DNA of 64,000 nucleotides from Sva-07 sp963829585 (GCA_963829585.1 CAWHJD010000032.1:3571-67570); one strand, 5' to 3'. Shown: positions 45,348-55,674, counted from the first letter of the stretch. The notes: generated by a model from the letters alone, not told the origin. Numbers and translations: made by a program.

Positions 45348-46521
45348 GACAACCGACATCGTAGTGAACCACCCCAGGAATCGGTGGTGGGCATGGGCGT
45401 TGGCCGCCGTCGGACTCTGCACACTCGCGCTGATCGGGGTGGCGTCGCTGGTGCCGTCGAGCCTGGTGTCCGACAAGGAGAACGAACGCACGGGCGAGGC
45501 GGAACCGACCCCCTATGCGCTCACGCCGGCATCGGCGGATCCCGTCAACGACCGGATCGTCTTCGGCGACCTGCCCGACGACGTCACCCGTTACGACCCC
45601 GAACACAACTTCGTGTTCGTGACGGTCACGGCCCCGAACCAGTCTGCGCTGTCGTGGTTCGCCGGTCGTGACGATCCGGCGGTCGACTTCCTCACCGAGG
45701 AGGACAAGTTCGGCGCCCGGACACCCAGCCAACGTCGCGAGTTCAACCTCCAGATGATGCGGACTGCCGAGCAGGAAGCGCAGTACGTGGCGCTCACGAA
45801 ACTGGGCTTCGACGTGGAGATCAGCCCCGGCGACGTCATCGTCCAGGACGTGCTGTGCAAGGTTCCGTCCGACGACGGCGGTGACTGCGACGAGTGGTTC
45901 CCGTCCGACGAGCAGATCGACCCTGCCGATCGGATCATCGAAGCGGAAGGGGTGGTGCTCGAGTCGGTCGACGACCTCACGGCAGTCCTGGCCGACAAGC
46001 AGCCGGGCGACGAGATCGACCTGGTGATCGAGCGTCCGGGTGACGGCGAGGAGAGCGTCACGGTGGAGCTCTCGGCATCGCCCGACGACCCTGATCGCAC
46101 CATCATCGGCTTCGTGCCGTTCGACACCAGGGCGATCGATCTGCCGTTCGAGGTCGACATCGACACGGGCGACATCGGCGGGCCGTCGGCGGGGCTGGCG
46201 TTCACCCTGGCGTTGATCGACGAGTTGTCGCCGGGCGCGCTCACCGGTGGCCAGAACGTCGCCGTGACGGGGACCATCGGTCTGAACGGTGAGGTCGGCG
46301 CGATCGGTGGGTTGCCGCAGAAGGTGTCGGCGGTTCATCAGCGTGGGGTCCGGGTCTTCCTGGTACCTGCCTCCCAGTCGGAACTCGAGACCGCCGCAGG
46401 CCGGCAGCGTCTCGAGGACGCGGGACGCGGCGAGGTCGAGATCATCCCCGTAGCGACGCTCGACGAGGCGCTCGCCGCACTCGAGGAGCTGGGCGGCGAC
46501 CCACTCGTCGCCGTGTCGTGA
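45337..46521 (+). CDS. Membrane-anchored PDZ and Lon-like (S16) protease
   Basis: 394 residues. One N-terminal membrane helix (WWAWALAAVGLCTLALIGVA), an extracytoplasmic region, a PDZ domain at about residues 190-260 (DRIIEAEGVVLESVDDLTAV, PGDEIDLVIERPG), then a Lon-type peptidase domain with catalytic Ser in IGGPSAGLAFTLALID and Lys in GGLPQKVSAV. This is the YlbL-like actinobacterial/Firmicute family, without an AAA+ domain. GTG 45337 is tentative; GTG 45364 is also in frame and would avoid overlapping the divergent gene. Confidence 0.87.
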   Translation: MTDTTTDIVVNHPRNRWWAWALAAVGLCTLALIGVASLVPSSLVSDKENERTGEAEPTPYALTPASADPVNDRIVFGDLPDDVTRYDPEHNFVFVTVTAPNQSALSWFAGRDDPAVDFLTEEDKFGARTPSQRREFNLQMMRTAEQEAQYVALTKLGFDVEISPGDVIVQDVLCKVPSDDGGDCDEWFPSDEQIDPADRIIEAEGVVLESVDDLTAVLADKQPGDEIDLVIERPGDGEESVTVELSASPDDPDRTIIGFVPFDTRAIDLPFEVDIDTGDIGGPSAGLAFTLALIDELSPGALTGGQNVAVTGTIGLNGEVGAIGGLPQKVSAVHQRGVRVFLVPASQSELETAAGRQRLEDAGRGEVEIIPVATLDEALAALEELGGDPLVAVS

Positions 46522-46587
46522 GCCAATTCGCGCGATGCGCGCGCTGATTGCCACCATCTGAAGCTGCGCGCTGCGTAGCGTTGGCGC

Positions 46588-48520
46588 ATGGCCATGTCCC
46601 TCTCCCGCCCCGACCCGTCGTCGCCGGCGTCGGTCGCCGATGCCGGCTTCAGTACCAGCCGACGCGGGTTCGACCAGGCTGAGGTCCGCGACTTCCTGCG
46701 CATGATCGCCGCCGAACTCGGGCGCCTGCAGGAGCGCGAGCGTTTCCTCGAACGTGAGCTGCGGACCGCTCAGACCAATCCCGACCTCGAATCGGCACAA
46801 CTCGACGATGCCGCGTTGACGCGGTTGCTCGGCGAGGAGACCGCCCGGGTATTGACGACCGCTCGCGAGAGTGCGATCGAGATCCGCCAGAAGGCCGAGC
46901 AGGCCGCCGCGCAGATGCTGAGCGAGGCCGGCGACGAGGCTGCCCGCATGCGGGAGGAAGCCGAGATCGAGGCGTCACGTCGGCGCGCCGACGCGGCATC
47001 CGACGCCGAGGCCGAGTTGTCGATGGCCAAGCAGCAGGGCCGTGAGATGGTCAACGAGGCGCGTGCGTACCGCGAGCGTGTGCTCAGCGAACTGGCCCGC
47101 CGCCGGGAACTGGCCCGTGAGCAGATCGAGCAGCTGTTGCACGGCCGCGACCGCCTGCTGGCGTCGTTCGAGCGGGCCCGCCTCGTGGCCATCGACGTGG
47201 TCGCCGAGTTGCAGCCGCTCGGGGAGCCCGACGAGTACGTGAACCTGGCACCCACGACGGGGCCGGTACCGGTGATGTTGCCGAACTCGCCACGTCCGAC
47301 AATGGCCGACACCCATCCGGCCCGCGACGTGCTCGCCGCCGTGCCCGACTCGCACGCAGAGGAGGTGACGCCCGACGAGACGTCGCCCGAAGATGACGTC
47401 GCTCTCGTCGGCGATGCCCAGGTCGAAGCGGTCGAGGTCGACACTGCCGAGGTCGACACTGCCGAGGTCGAACGCCGAGGTCGAAGCAGTCGAGACCGCC
47501 GCACTCGACACAGTCGAAGCGGACGACATCGAAGCGGTCGACATCGAGGAGGCCGAGGTCGAGGAGGCCGAGGTCGGAGAGGCCGAGGTCGACACGGCCG
47601 AAGTCGAAGAGGCCGAGCTCGAAGGGGTCGAAGAAGAGGTCGAGGCAGCCGGGAACGACGATGACGACGACGTCGTGGTCGATCTGTTCGCACGGTTGCG
47701 TGCCGAGGCCGTCACGATCGAATCCGACGACGACACCGAGTCCGACGACGACATCGAGTCGGACGACGATGTGCAGGTTGCTGTGGCGGTGAGTGCCGTC
47801 GAGCTCGGGGCCGACCCCGATGAGGCGATCGCGACCGACGAGACGGTCGAGCCGACGCCGTTCGAGCAGCGCGATGCCGACCTCACGCCGCTCATCGTCG
47901 GATCGGCGCGCAAACTCAAGCGTGTGCTCGCCGACGAACAGAACGAGGTGCTGGAGGCGTTGCGACGCAACGAACCGGTGCGTGCACTCGATGCGCTGTT
48001 GCCGCCGTTGAGCGACCATGTTGCCCGCTACAGCGGCGCCATCTCCGACGACCTCGTGGCCGCAGCCCACGCGGGTGCCGCGATGGTCGCTCCGACGGGC
48101 TCCGGTCCGTTGCGCAAGGCCGAGACCACTGCGGCGACGGACGCGGCCGAGGCCGTGCTCGGCGAGTGGCTGGTCGTGCCGTTGCGCGAACGTCTCGAGC
48201 GGTGCGTGCTCGACGGCGACGGCGACAATGCGGGCATCGGCAAGCGGGTTCGGGCCGTGTACCGCGAGTGGAAGACCCAGCACATCGACGAACAGCTCGA
48301 CGACGTGATCCGCACTGCCCACGGGCGCGGCGTCCTCGCGGCGATCGGCAAGGGGACCGACGTGGTCTGGGTGTGCGACGACACCCGCCACGGATGCTCC
48401 GACTGCGACGACAACTCGCTGGCCGGCTCCATCAAGGCCGGCGAGGCGTTCCCCACGGGGCATCTGTGCGCTCCGGCGCACATCGGGTGCCGATGCATCT
48501 TGCTTCCCGCCGGCCGTTAG
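46588..48520 (+). CDS. DivIVA-like coiled-coil protein with C-terminal phage-head (Mu F/SPP1 gp7)-like zinc motif, frameshifted
   Basis: 643 residues if one base is removed near 47471-47475. Residues ~20-60 match a DivIVA/Wag31 N-terminus (FSTSRRGFDQAEVRDFLRMI). Residues 60-215 are a coiled coil rich in Ala, Glu and Arg. Residues ~265-400 are an acidic low-complexity linker of EV(E/D)xAEV repeats, where the frameshift sits. The last ~220 residues are a helical domain (RKLKRVLADEQNEVLEALRR, ERLERCVLDGDGDNAGIGKR) ending with CSDC..N, GEAFPTGHLCAPAHIGCRC. That CxxC...PxHxxCRC pattern is the metal-binding signature of phage minor-head proteins. TAGCGT lies six bases before the ATG. Confidence 0.7.
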
Positions 48521-48532
48521 TGTCAGGCGCCA

Positions 48533-51451
48533 ATGCGGCGCAGTTCTGAGGTTTCTGTCGATCGGCCTCGACGCCGTATCACCGGGCGCGGTGTCATCAT
48601 CGTCGTCGGCGCGTTGTTCCTGTTCGTGCTCGTCTTCGGACGGGCGATCGCCAGGTTCTACGTCGACTACCTCTGGCACGAGTCGCTCGGCCGTGAGGAC
48701 GTGTTCTGGGGTGTGCTGCAGGCCAAGGTCACCCTGTTCGCGGCGTTCTTCCTCGTCTTCGCCCTCATCGCGGGACTGAACCTGTGGATCGCCGATCGAG
48801 TGGCACCCGTGTCGTTCCCGGCGAACGTGCACCCCTACGTCGAGCGGTTCCACGACGTGTTCGGCCACCGCCTGCGCCTCGTGCGCTACGGCATCGCGTT
48901 CCTGTTCGCGCTCCTGCTGGCGCTTCCCGCCGTGGCGCTGTGGCAGGACTGGCTGCTGTTCCGCAACGCCCGCGAGTTCGGCATCGCGGACGCCCAGTTC
49001 GGCGCCGACGTCGGGTTCTACATCTTCCAGCTGCCGTTCCTGTCGTTCGTGCTCAACTGGTTGTTCGCGTCGCTGATCGTCGTGCTGCTGCTCACTGCAG
49101 CTGCGCACATCCTCAATGGCGGCGTCGTCTTCGTGTCGCCGGTTCCGGTCGTGCGTCAGTCGACCAAGGCCCACCTCGCCGTGTTGCTCGCCGTGCTCGC
49201 CGTGGTGAAGGCGGGCGACTACTGGCTCGATCGCTACGCCATCACCAACACCGAGCGCGGCATCGTCCAGGGCGCCACCTACTCGGTCGTCAAGGCCCAA
49301 CTCCCGGCGATCATGCTCCTGATCCTGATCGCGCTGCTGACCGCGGGGCTCTACCTGTCGGTCGTGCGCAGCGGTTCGTTCCGGCTCCCGTTGATCGCGT
49401 CGGGGCTGTGGCTCGTGGTGGCGATCGTGGGCGGCCTCATCTACCCCGCCGTCGTGCAGGCGCTCGTGGTGAATCCGAACCAGGAAGTCCGCGAGGAGCC
49501 GTACATCGAACGCAACGTCATCGCCACGCGCGACGCGCTCGGGATCACCGACGTCGAAGTGCGTACCGTCGACTTCCAGCCGCTGACTCCCGCCGACGTC
49601 GAGGCGAACCTCCGACCGTTGGAGAACGCTCGCCTGCTGAACCCGGCGCAGATGGAGACCCGATTCGTGGTCGATCGCGGCGAGGTCGCGGGGCTCACCA
49701 TCGACGATCTCGACGTCGACCGTTACGTCCTCGACGGTGACACCCCCGAACAGGTGCTCATCGCCGCCCGCGAGCTGCAGCTCAGCGGCGTCACCAACAA
49801 GAGCTGGCAGGGCCTGCACCTGATCAACACACGCGGGTGTGGCCTCGTGTTGGCGCCGACCGGTCGCGTGCTGGAGAACCAGCGGCCCGACTACCGCACC
49901 GTCGACCTCGATCGGCCCGAGCTGTACTTCAGCCCGACGCTCACCGGCTACGCGATCGCGAACACCGACTCGTCCGAGCGGGAGTGTTCCGAGCCCCACT
50001 CCTACGAGGGCACCAACGGTGTCGCCATGAACTCCTTCACCCGTCGCGCGGCGTTCGCACTCGCATTCCTCGACTACAACGTCCTGGGCGCCGGGGCGGT
50101 CAACGACGACTCGCAGATGCTGTGGGTTCGTGGCGTCAACGATCGACTCGAGAAGCTGGCTCCGTTCCTCTCCTACGACGCCGATCCGTATCCGGTGGCC
50201 GTCGACGGCCGTGCGGTCTGGGTGACCGATGCCTACACCACCTCGACGCGCTATCCGTACGGTCAGCGGATCGGTGACGTGCAGCGCTCGAGCGAGTCGG
50301 GTCTGTCCGACGGCGACAACTACGTCCGCAACAGCGTCAAGGCGGTCGTCGACGCGTACACCGGTGAGGTCACCTTCTACGTGATCGACGACGAGGATCC
50401 CGTGTTGAGGGCCTGGCGTGGCGCCTTCCCGGACCTGTTCACACCGGTCACCGAGATGCCCGAGGAACTGCGCCAGCACCTGCGTTACCCCGAGGACCTG
50501 TTCCGCATCCAGACCGACGTCTACTCGAAGTACCGCATCGATCCGGCCCTGTTCTTCCAGCGCGACGGCAATGCATGGTCGGTGGCGCAGGCGCCGAGCA
50601 CGGAGCCGTCGCAGATCACGGTGGCCGGTGCCGGGCCGGTTGCGGCCGCCGATGGCACCGAAACGGCGGCCGAGAGCACGTTCGCCACCGAGGCCAACAC
50701 CAACCGGTTCATCCCGTACTACTCGATGTTCGACACCGCGTCGCCCGGCACACCGGTCGACGAGGAGTTCGTGATGCTGCGGCCGTTCGTGCCGTTCTCG
50801 TCGAACGACGCTCGTACCGAGCTGCAGGCGTACATGACGGCGTCGAGCGACCCCGACAGCTACGGCAAGCTCACGACCTACATCGTCGAGGACCCGTCGG
50901 GAAATCTTCCCGATGGTCCGATTCGAGTCGCCGCCCAGGCCGAATCGACCGAGGCGATCTCGCGGCGGATCTCACTCGACAACGTCGGCGCCGGCGGCAC
51001 GCAGGTCAGCTTCGGCGACCTCCAGATGATCCCGGTCGGCGACGGGCTGATCTACGTGCGCCCGTACTACGTGTCGGTGCCGCAGAACTCCGCCGATGTC
51101 GGATCGGTCACCGAGTACCGCGCGGTGATCGTGTCGTACAACGACCGCTCGGTTCTGGAGCCGACCATCACCCAGGCCCTGGTGCGGTTGTTCCCCGGAT
51201 TCAAGGGAGACCTCGGCGAGGAGATCACCGAGCCGTCCGAACCGACGACGGAGTCCGAGCCCGACACGACCGGGACGGAAGGTTCCGCGAGCGAGGATCC
51301 GGCCGCACTGCTCGCCGAGGCCGACGCCCTGTTCGTCGAAGCCGACGAGGCGCTCGCTGCCGGTGACCTCGGTCTCTACCAGGAGAAGATCGACGAGGCC
51401 CGTCAGCTCATCGAGGACGCCGTCGCCATCCTCGCCACCGATCAACCCTGA
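48533..51451 (+). CDS. UPF0182 family membrane protein
   Basis: 972 residues. Seven membrane helices occupy the first ~320 residues (GVIIVVGALFLFVLVFGRAI, LLALPAVALW and others), then a large extracytoplasmic domain with the family segments YPYGQRIGDV, TGEVTFYVIDDEDPVLRAW, YPEDLFRIQTDVYSKYR and YSMFDTASPG, and an acidic C-terminal tail. It is COG1615, conserved across actinobacteria and of unknown function. TAGTGT (48518-48523) lies nine bases before the ATG. It follows the DivIVA-like gene by 12 bp. Confidence 0.92.
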   Translation: MRRSSEVSVDRPRRRITGRGVIIVVGALFLFVLVFGRAIARFYVDYLWHESLGREDVFWGVLQAKVTLFAAFFLVFALIAGLNLWIADRVAPVSFPANVHPYVERFHDVFGHRLRLVRYGIAFLFALLLALPAVALWQDWLLFRNAREFGIADAQFGADVGFYIFQLPFLSFVLNWLFASLIVVLLLTAAAHILNGGVVFVSPVPVVRQSTKAHLAVLLAVLAVVKAGDYWLDRYAITNTERGIVQGATYSVVKAQLPAIMLLILIALLTAGLYLSVVRSGSFRLPLIASGLWLVVAIVGGLIYPAVVQALVVNPNQEVREEPYIERNVIATRDALGITDVEVRTVDFQPLTPADVEANLRPLENARLLNPAQMETRFVVDRGEVAGLTIDDLDVDRYVLDGDTPEQVLIAARELQLSGVTNKSWQGLHLINTRGCGLVLAPTGRVLENQRPDYRTVDLDRPELYFSPTLTGYAIANTDSSERECSEPHSYEGTNGVAMNSFTRRAAFALAFLDYNVLGAGAVNDDSQMLWVRGVNDRLEKLAPFLSYDADPYPVAVDGRAVWVTDAYTTSTRYPYGQRIGDVQRSSESGLSDGDNYVRNSVKAVVDAYTGEVTFYVIDDEDPVLRAWRGAFPDLFTPVTEMPEELRQHLRYPEDLFRIQTDVYSKYRIDPALFFQRDGNAWSVAQAPSTEPSQITVAGAGPVAAADGTETAAESTFATEANTNRFIPYYSMFDTASPGTPVDEEFVMLRPFVPFSSNDARTELQAYMTASSDPDSYGKLTTYIVEDPSGNLPDGPIRVAAQAESTEAISRRISLDNVGAGGTQVSFGDLQMIPVGDGLIYVRPYYVSVPQNSADVGSVTEYRAVIVSYNDRSVLEPTITQALVRLFPGFKGDLGEEITEPSEPTTESEPDTTGTEGSASEDPAALLAEADALFVEADEALAAGDLGLYQEKIDEARQLIEDAVAILATDQP

Positions 51452-51505
51452 CCCCACCCCGGCGTCACACGGTGCCGGGTCAAACGTGACGTTTCGGGTG
51501 ACGCG

Positions 51506-52482
51506 TCAGGATGCGCTGGGTCGGCGGAGGCGTTCGGCGAGTTCTGCGAGGTCGGCGCGGAACTGGATCTCGTAGCGGGCCTGCTCGGCGGCGAGCTTCT
51601 CGGTCGTGTCGAGCACGTCGTCGATCGCCGCGTCGAGCCGTTCGGTGAGGCGGGCTTCGATCTCGGCGGTGTCGGCGTCGGCGGACACGTCGCCCGTGCG
51701 CTCCTCGGCGCTGCGTCGGTTGAGTTCGTCGATGTCACGACTCAGCTCGGTCAACTGGTTCGCGAGTTCGGTCGACACGCTCGTGACCCGCCCGTCGATC
51801 GTCGACATCTGCTCGGTGATCGTGGTGAGCTTCTCGCGTAGCGAGGCGATCTCGGCCGTCGTGGTCTCGTCGTCGGCTCGTCGTCGGCCTCGGTCAACGC
51901 CTTCAGTTCGTCGATCTCGGCGAGGCGGATCTGCGCAGCGCTCATCTGTTCGGTGTGCGCCGCGACCGCCGCAGCGAGCGCGTCGAGTTGCAGTGCCAGC
52001 TCGTCGAGGCGTTCGTCCGGTTCGGCTGCGGTGGGCGGGGGAGGGGGAGGCGAGGTGCTCACCGAGGGTGGCGGTGGGGGCGCCGGCGACGGGGGCGGCG
52101 CGGACATCGGCGTGTTCAGTCGGTCGGTCAGTTCACGCAGACGAACGTCGAGGTCGTCGACGGCCACGAGTCGCCGGTCGAGGCGAGCCGTCGACGACGA
52201 CAGCGTGCCGAGTTGCTCGCCCATGAGCGCGACGCCCTGATCGAGCGCGCCGAGACGCGTGTCGAGCTGTGCGTTCGCCCCGTCGAGTCTGGCGATCCGG
52301 CTGTCGAGCGCGGAGTTGAAGTCGTCGAGCAGGCGGAGTCGGGCCTCGAGGTCGACTCTGGCCTGTTCGCTCGCGGCGAGGCGCTCCTTGACGGCATCGA
52401 GTTCCGCGTGGACGTCGACCTCGGGCACCTTCTCGGCGGCCTTGCGGGAGTCGTCCTTGGTCTTCTTCCTGAACAGTCCCAT
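51506..52482 (-). CDS. Coiled-coil protein, frameshifted
   Basis: 325 residues if one missing G is restored near 51876. MGLFRKKTKDDSRKAAEK starts a basic N-terminus with a good Shine-Dalgarno (AAGGA). It is followed by a long coiled coil of Leu/Asp/Arg heptads (LRLLDDFNSALDSRIARLDG, DTRLGALDQGVALMGEQL), a proline-rich hinge near residue 135-160, and a second coiled coil (RLTERLDAAIDDVLDTTEKL). No known domain. The structure suggests a filament-forming or scaffolding role. It converges on UPF0182 and is divergent from trpB2. Confidence 0.65.
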
Positions 52483-52538
52483 TCGTCCTTCGTTCGCTCG
52501 GGCGTGCACGCAACGTACCCGACTACGGTTTGGGAATC

Positions 52539-53906
52539 ATGGCTTCCTCCGTTGCGCACCAGATCCACCTCTCCGAATCGGAGATGCCGACCCAGTGGTA
52601 CAACCTGATCGCCGATCTCCCGACGGCGCCGCCACCTCCGCTGCACCCCGGCACCCACCAGCCCGCAGGCCCGGACGACTTCGCTCCGCTGTTCCCGATG
52701 GCGTTGATCGAGCAGGAGATGACGTCGCAGCGCTACGTCGACATTCCCGGCGGTGTGCTCGACGTGTATCGCCTGTGGCGGCCGAGCCCGCTCTTCCGGG
52801 CGCGTCGTCTCGAGGAGCTGCTCGACACCCCGGCACGCATCTACTACAAGTACGAAGGCGTCAGCCCGGCGGGCTCGCACAAGCCGAACACGGCCGTGCC
52901 GCAGGCGTACTACAACCACCAGGAAGGCATCACGAAGCTGACGACCGAGACGGGTGCGGGCCAGTGGGGCACCGCGCTGGCGTTCGCGACGGCTCAGTAC
53001 GGGATGGAGTGCGAGGTCTGGCAGGTGGCGGCGTCGTACCGCCAGAAGCCGTACCGCAAGACGATGATGGAGATCTGGGGCGCGACCGTGCATTCGAGCC
53101 CGTCGCCGCTGACCGAGTTCGGGCGGTCGCTGCTCGCCGAGGACCCGGATCATCCGGGTTCGCTCGGGATCGCGATCTCCGAAGCGGTGGCGATGTGCGT
53201 CGCCGACCCGAACGCCCGCTACGCGTTGGGGTCGGTGCTCAACCACGTGCTGATGCACCAGACGATCATCGGCGAGGAGGCGCTGCTGCAGTTGGCCAAG
53301 GTCGACGAGGTGCCCGATGTGCTCGTCGGCTGCACCGGCGGCGGCTCGAACTTCGGTGGTCTGGCCTTCCCGTTCCTGCGCGAGAAGATGGCGGGCAAGA
53401 TGAACCCGACGATCCGCTGCGTCGAGCCCGCGGCGTGCCCGACGCTCACGAAGGGCGAGTACCGCTACGACTTCGGCGACACCGCCGGCATGACGCCGTT
53501 GATGAAGATGCACACCCTCGGCCACACGTTCATCCCCGAGCCGATCCACGCCGGCGGCCTGCGGTACCACGGCATGAGCCCGCTGGTGTCACACGTCTAC
53601 AACGAGGGTCTCGTCGAAGCGATCGCCATCCCGCAGCGCGAGTGCTTCGCCGCTGCACTGCAGTTCGCCCGCACCGAGGGGATCGTGCCGGCTCCGGAGC
53701 CGACCCATGCGATCGCCGCCGCGATCCGCGAGGCGTTGGCGTGCAAGGAGTCGGGTGAGGACAAGGTCATCCTCACCGCGCTGTGCGGCCACGGGCACCT
53801 CGACCTGGCGAGCTACGAGAAGTACCTGTCGGGCGAGATGGTCGACTACGACCTGCCCGACTCCGTCATCGCCGAGGCCATGGCGAGCGTCCCCGTCATC
53901 GCCTGA
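52539..53906 (+). CDS. trpB2: TrpB-like pyridoxal-phosphate enzyme (TrpB2)
   Basis: 455 residues, longer than TrpB1 by an N-terminal extension (QWYNLIADLPTAPPPPLHPG) typical of the TrpB2 branch. The PLP Lys is in SPAGSHKPNTAVPQAY, the phosphate loop is GCTGGGSNFGG, and the C-terminal ILTALCGHGHLDLASY is also present. TrpB2 makes tryptophan from serine and indole, but often works without TrpA and may instead salvage indole or dehydrate other amino acids. No other trp gene is adjacent. TACGGT (52524-52529) lies nine bases before the ATG, so it is monocistronic and probably leaderless. Confidence 0.88.
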   Translation: MASSVAHQIHLSESEMPTQWYNLIADLPTAPPPPLHPGTHQPAGPDDFAPLFPMALIEQEMTSQRYVDIPGGVLDVYRLWRPSPLFRARRLEELLDTPARIYYKYEGVSPAGSHKPNTAVPQAYYNHQEGITKLTTETGAGQWGTALAFATAQYGMECEVWQVAASYRQKPYRKTMMEIWGATVHSSPSPLTEFGRSLLAEDPDHPGSLGIAISEAVAMCVADPNARYALGSVLNHVLMHQTIIGEEALLQLAKVDEVPDVLVGCTGGGSNFGGLAFPFLREKMAGKMNPTIRCVEPAACPTLTKGEYRYDFGDTAGMTPLMKMHTLGHTFIPEPIHAGGLRYHGMSPLVSHVYNEGLVEAIAIPQRECFAAALQFARTEGIVPAPEPTHAIAAAIREALACKESGEDKVILTALCGHGHLDLASYEKYLSGEMVDYDLPDSVIAEAMASVPVIA

Positions 53907-53914
53907 CCCCGCTC

Positions 53915-53951
53915 GACCTTGCATCAGGGGTCAGACCCCTGATGCAAGGTC
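53915..53951. terminator. Perfect 18-bp-stem hairpin between convergent genes
   Basis: GACCTTGCATCAGGGGTC, one A, then its exact reverse complement. It is placed between the trpB2 and EamA stops and can terminate both. Core GGGGTCAGACCCC is shared with the weaker hairpin at 26605-26634. Confidence 0.8.
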
Positions 53952-53969
53952 TTCGGAGTTGCGGCGAGG

Positions 53970-54926
53970 TCAGTGAGCGGTGTCGCGGTGCTGGTCGACC
54001 GTCGCGACCGGAATGGCGGGCGCCGGCATCGCCTGGCTGTGCACCACGATCGCCAGTGCCCCGATCACGACGGCCATCGCCGCTGCCTGGGTCGCCGACA
54101 CGGCCTCTCCGAGGAACGCCCACGCCATGATCGCCGAGAAGACGGGGATCAGGAGGGTGAACGTCGAGCCGACCCAGAGTGGGATGCGCACGAGCGACCA
54201 GTTCATCATCGCGTGGCCGATGAGGCCCGAGCTGACTGCCATGACGATGAGGAGCCCCCAGTTCGACAGCGACGGCCATGACATGTCCTGTCCGAATGCG
54301 AGGCCGAGCGGGGCGCAGATGAGCATCGTCCACAGTGCCGTGCCGGCGGTGAACTCGGTCGGCGTCATCGTCTTCTTCGAGTTCTTCGACGTGATGAAGT
54401 AGGCGCTCCACGAGAGCATCGCGGCCAGCGCGAGGAGGTCACCGAGCCAGTCGTTGCCGGCGTCGCCGGCCGACGATGCGACGACGACGATGGTTCCGAC
54501 GAGCGCGACGAACGACCACATCACGTTGCGGATGCCGATCTTCTCACCGAAGAACCGGGCGGCGATCACGCCGACGACGATGGGCTGCATCGATCCGATG
54601 ATCGTGGCGTTGACGACGCTGGTGAGCTTCACCGCCGAGAAGAACAGGGCGATGTCGGCGCCGAGTGCCATGCCTCCCCAGAACGAATCGCGCATCACGC
54701 GCAATCGGAACGGTGTGCCCTTCGCGTACATCCACACGATGATCATCAACGCGAAGAACAGGAACCGGTAGAACCCGATTGCCAGGCTGCCCATCTCGAT
54801 GTACTTGGCGAGGATGGTGCCGGTCGACCAGGCGCACACCGCGATGCCGGCGCCGATGAGCCCACGCGACAGGTCCTTGGCCTCGGCGGCTGCCGCTGTC
54901 GACGTCTCGGCGGGTGTGGCGGTCAC
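53970..54926 (-). CDS. EamA/DMT-family transporter
   Basis: 318 residues with ten hydrophobic helices in two homologous EamA halves (GLIGAGIAVCAWSTGTILAK, NVMWSFVALVGTIVVVASS, GLLIVMAVSSGLIGHAMMNW, VFSAIMAWAFLGEAVSATQA). Probable exporter of metabolites such as amino acids; substrate unknown. GTG 54926 is favoured because TACGTT (54933-54938, - strand) lies six bases upstream. The C-terminal tail is short and polar. Confidence 0.87.
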   Translation of the reverse strand: MTATPAETSTAAAAEAKDLSRGLIGAGIAVCAWSTGTILAKYIEMGSLAIGFYRFLFFALMIIVWMYAKGTPFRLRVMRDSFWGGMALGADIALFFSAVKLTSVVNATIIGSMQPIVVGVIAARFFGEKIGIRNVMWSFVALVGTIVVVASSAGDAGNDWLGDLLALAAMLSWSAYFITSKNSKKTMTPTEFTAGTALWTMLICAPLGLAFGQDMSWPSLSNWGLLIVMAVSSGLIGHAMMNWSLVRIPLWVGSTFTLLIPVFSAIMAWAFLGEAVSATQAAAMAVVIGALAIVVHSQAMPAPAIPVATVDQHRDTAH

Positions 54927-54973
54927 GCGCGCAACGTAGCGGGCGACGCGGGCGATGATGCCATTGTGGGCCC

Positions 54974-55636
54974 ATGGCACTGCACCCGACCACCGGCTTC
55001 GATCTCGATCAGACGGACCACCTCCTGAAGACGACCAAACAGGTTCGCAAGCGTCTCGATCTGACGCGCTCGGTGCCGTACGAGGAACTGCTGGAATGCA
55101 TCGACATCGCCAGCCACGCGCCGATGGGCGGCAACCTCGAACGCAATCGGTGGATGATCATCGACGACCCGGACACGAAGGCTGCGATCTCCGAGTACTT
55201 CGCCGCCGTCGGCCGGCCGTACCTGGCGATGAACTCGGAGGTGCGAGCCGACGATCGCAGCACGAAGGTGATCGATTCGGCGACGTTCCTGGTCGACCAC
55301 CTCCACGAGGTGCCGGCGCTCGTGTTGGCGATGCGGCTCGACCGGGTGCCGGACGGCTCGTCGACCGGCGCGTACGCCGGCTACTACGGCTCGGTGCTCC
55401 CCGGGGTGTGGAGCTTCCAGCTCGCCGCACGATCGCGCGGGATCGGCTCGGCGTGGACCACGTTCCACCTCGAACACGAAGCCGAGGTCGCCGAGCTGCT
55501 CGGCATCCCGCCGACGGTCACCCAGGTGTGTCTCCTCGCGGTCGGCTACTACACCGGCGACTCGTTCAGCCCGGCCCCGCGGCGTCCGGCCGTCGACGTC
55601 ACGTACCTCAACCGCTGGAAGCAGCCGGTGCAGTGA
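54974..55636 (+). CDS. Nitroreductase family protein
   Basis: 220 residues. FMN-binding fold: TTKQVRKRLDLTRSVPYEEL with Arg contacts, IASHAPMGGNLERNRWMIID, AYAGYYGSVLPGVWSFQLAA and ARSRGIGSAWTTFHLE. Such enzymes use NAD(P)H to reduce nitro groups, quinones or flavins, or dehalogenate. Substrate unknown. The stop lies in a 14-bp tandem repeat. Divergent from EamA. Confidence 0.85.
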   Translation: MALHPTTGFDLDQTDHLLKTTKQVRKRLDLTRSVPYEELLECIDIASHAPMGGNLERNRWMIIDDPDTKAAISEYFAAVGRPYLAMNSEVRADDRSTKVIDSATFLVDHLHEVPALVLAMRLDRVPDGSSTGAYAGYYGSVLPGVWSFQLAARSRGIGSAWTTFHLEHEAEVAELLGIPPTVTQVCLLAVGYYTGDSFSPAPRRPAVDVTYLNRWKQPVQ

Positions 55637-55668
55637 CCGCGGTGCAGTGACCGCGGTGCAGTGAACGC
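55627..55668. repeat. 14-bp tandem repeat over a stop codon
   Basis: Three copies of GGTGCAGTGACCGC (third with one substitution) span the last codons and the stop of the nitroreductase gene. Each unit carries TGA, so slippage here leaves termination intact. Confidence 0.8.
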
Positions 55669-55674
55669 GGCGGC

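Noticed and set aside
47430..47640. Independent DNA repeat locus (GAGGTCGA units)
   Set aside because: It is the low-complexity acidic linker of the DivIVA-like protein, so the repeat is coding.
46588..48520. Prophage remnant around the gp7-like motif
   Set aside because: No terminase, portal, capsid, integrase or att site is nearby, and both flanks are conserved actinobacterial genes.
47084..50479. 1131-codon antisense reading over the DivIVA-like and UPF0182 genes
   Set aside because: High-GC shadow: composition is Asp/Arg/Val/His-rich without motifs, while the sense strand encodes recognisable families.
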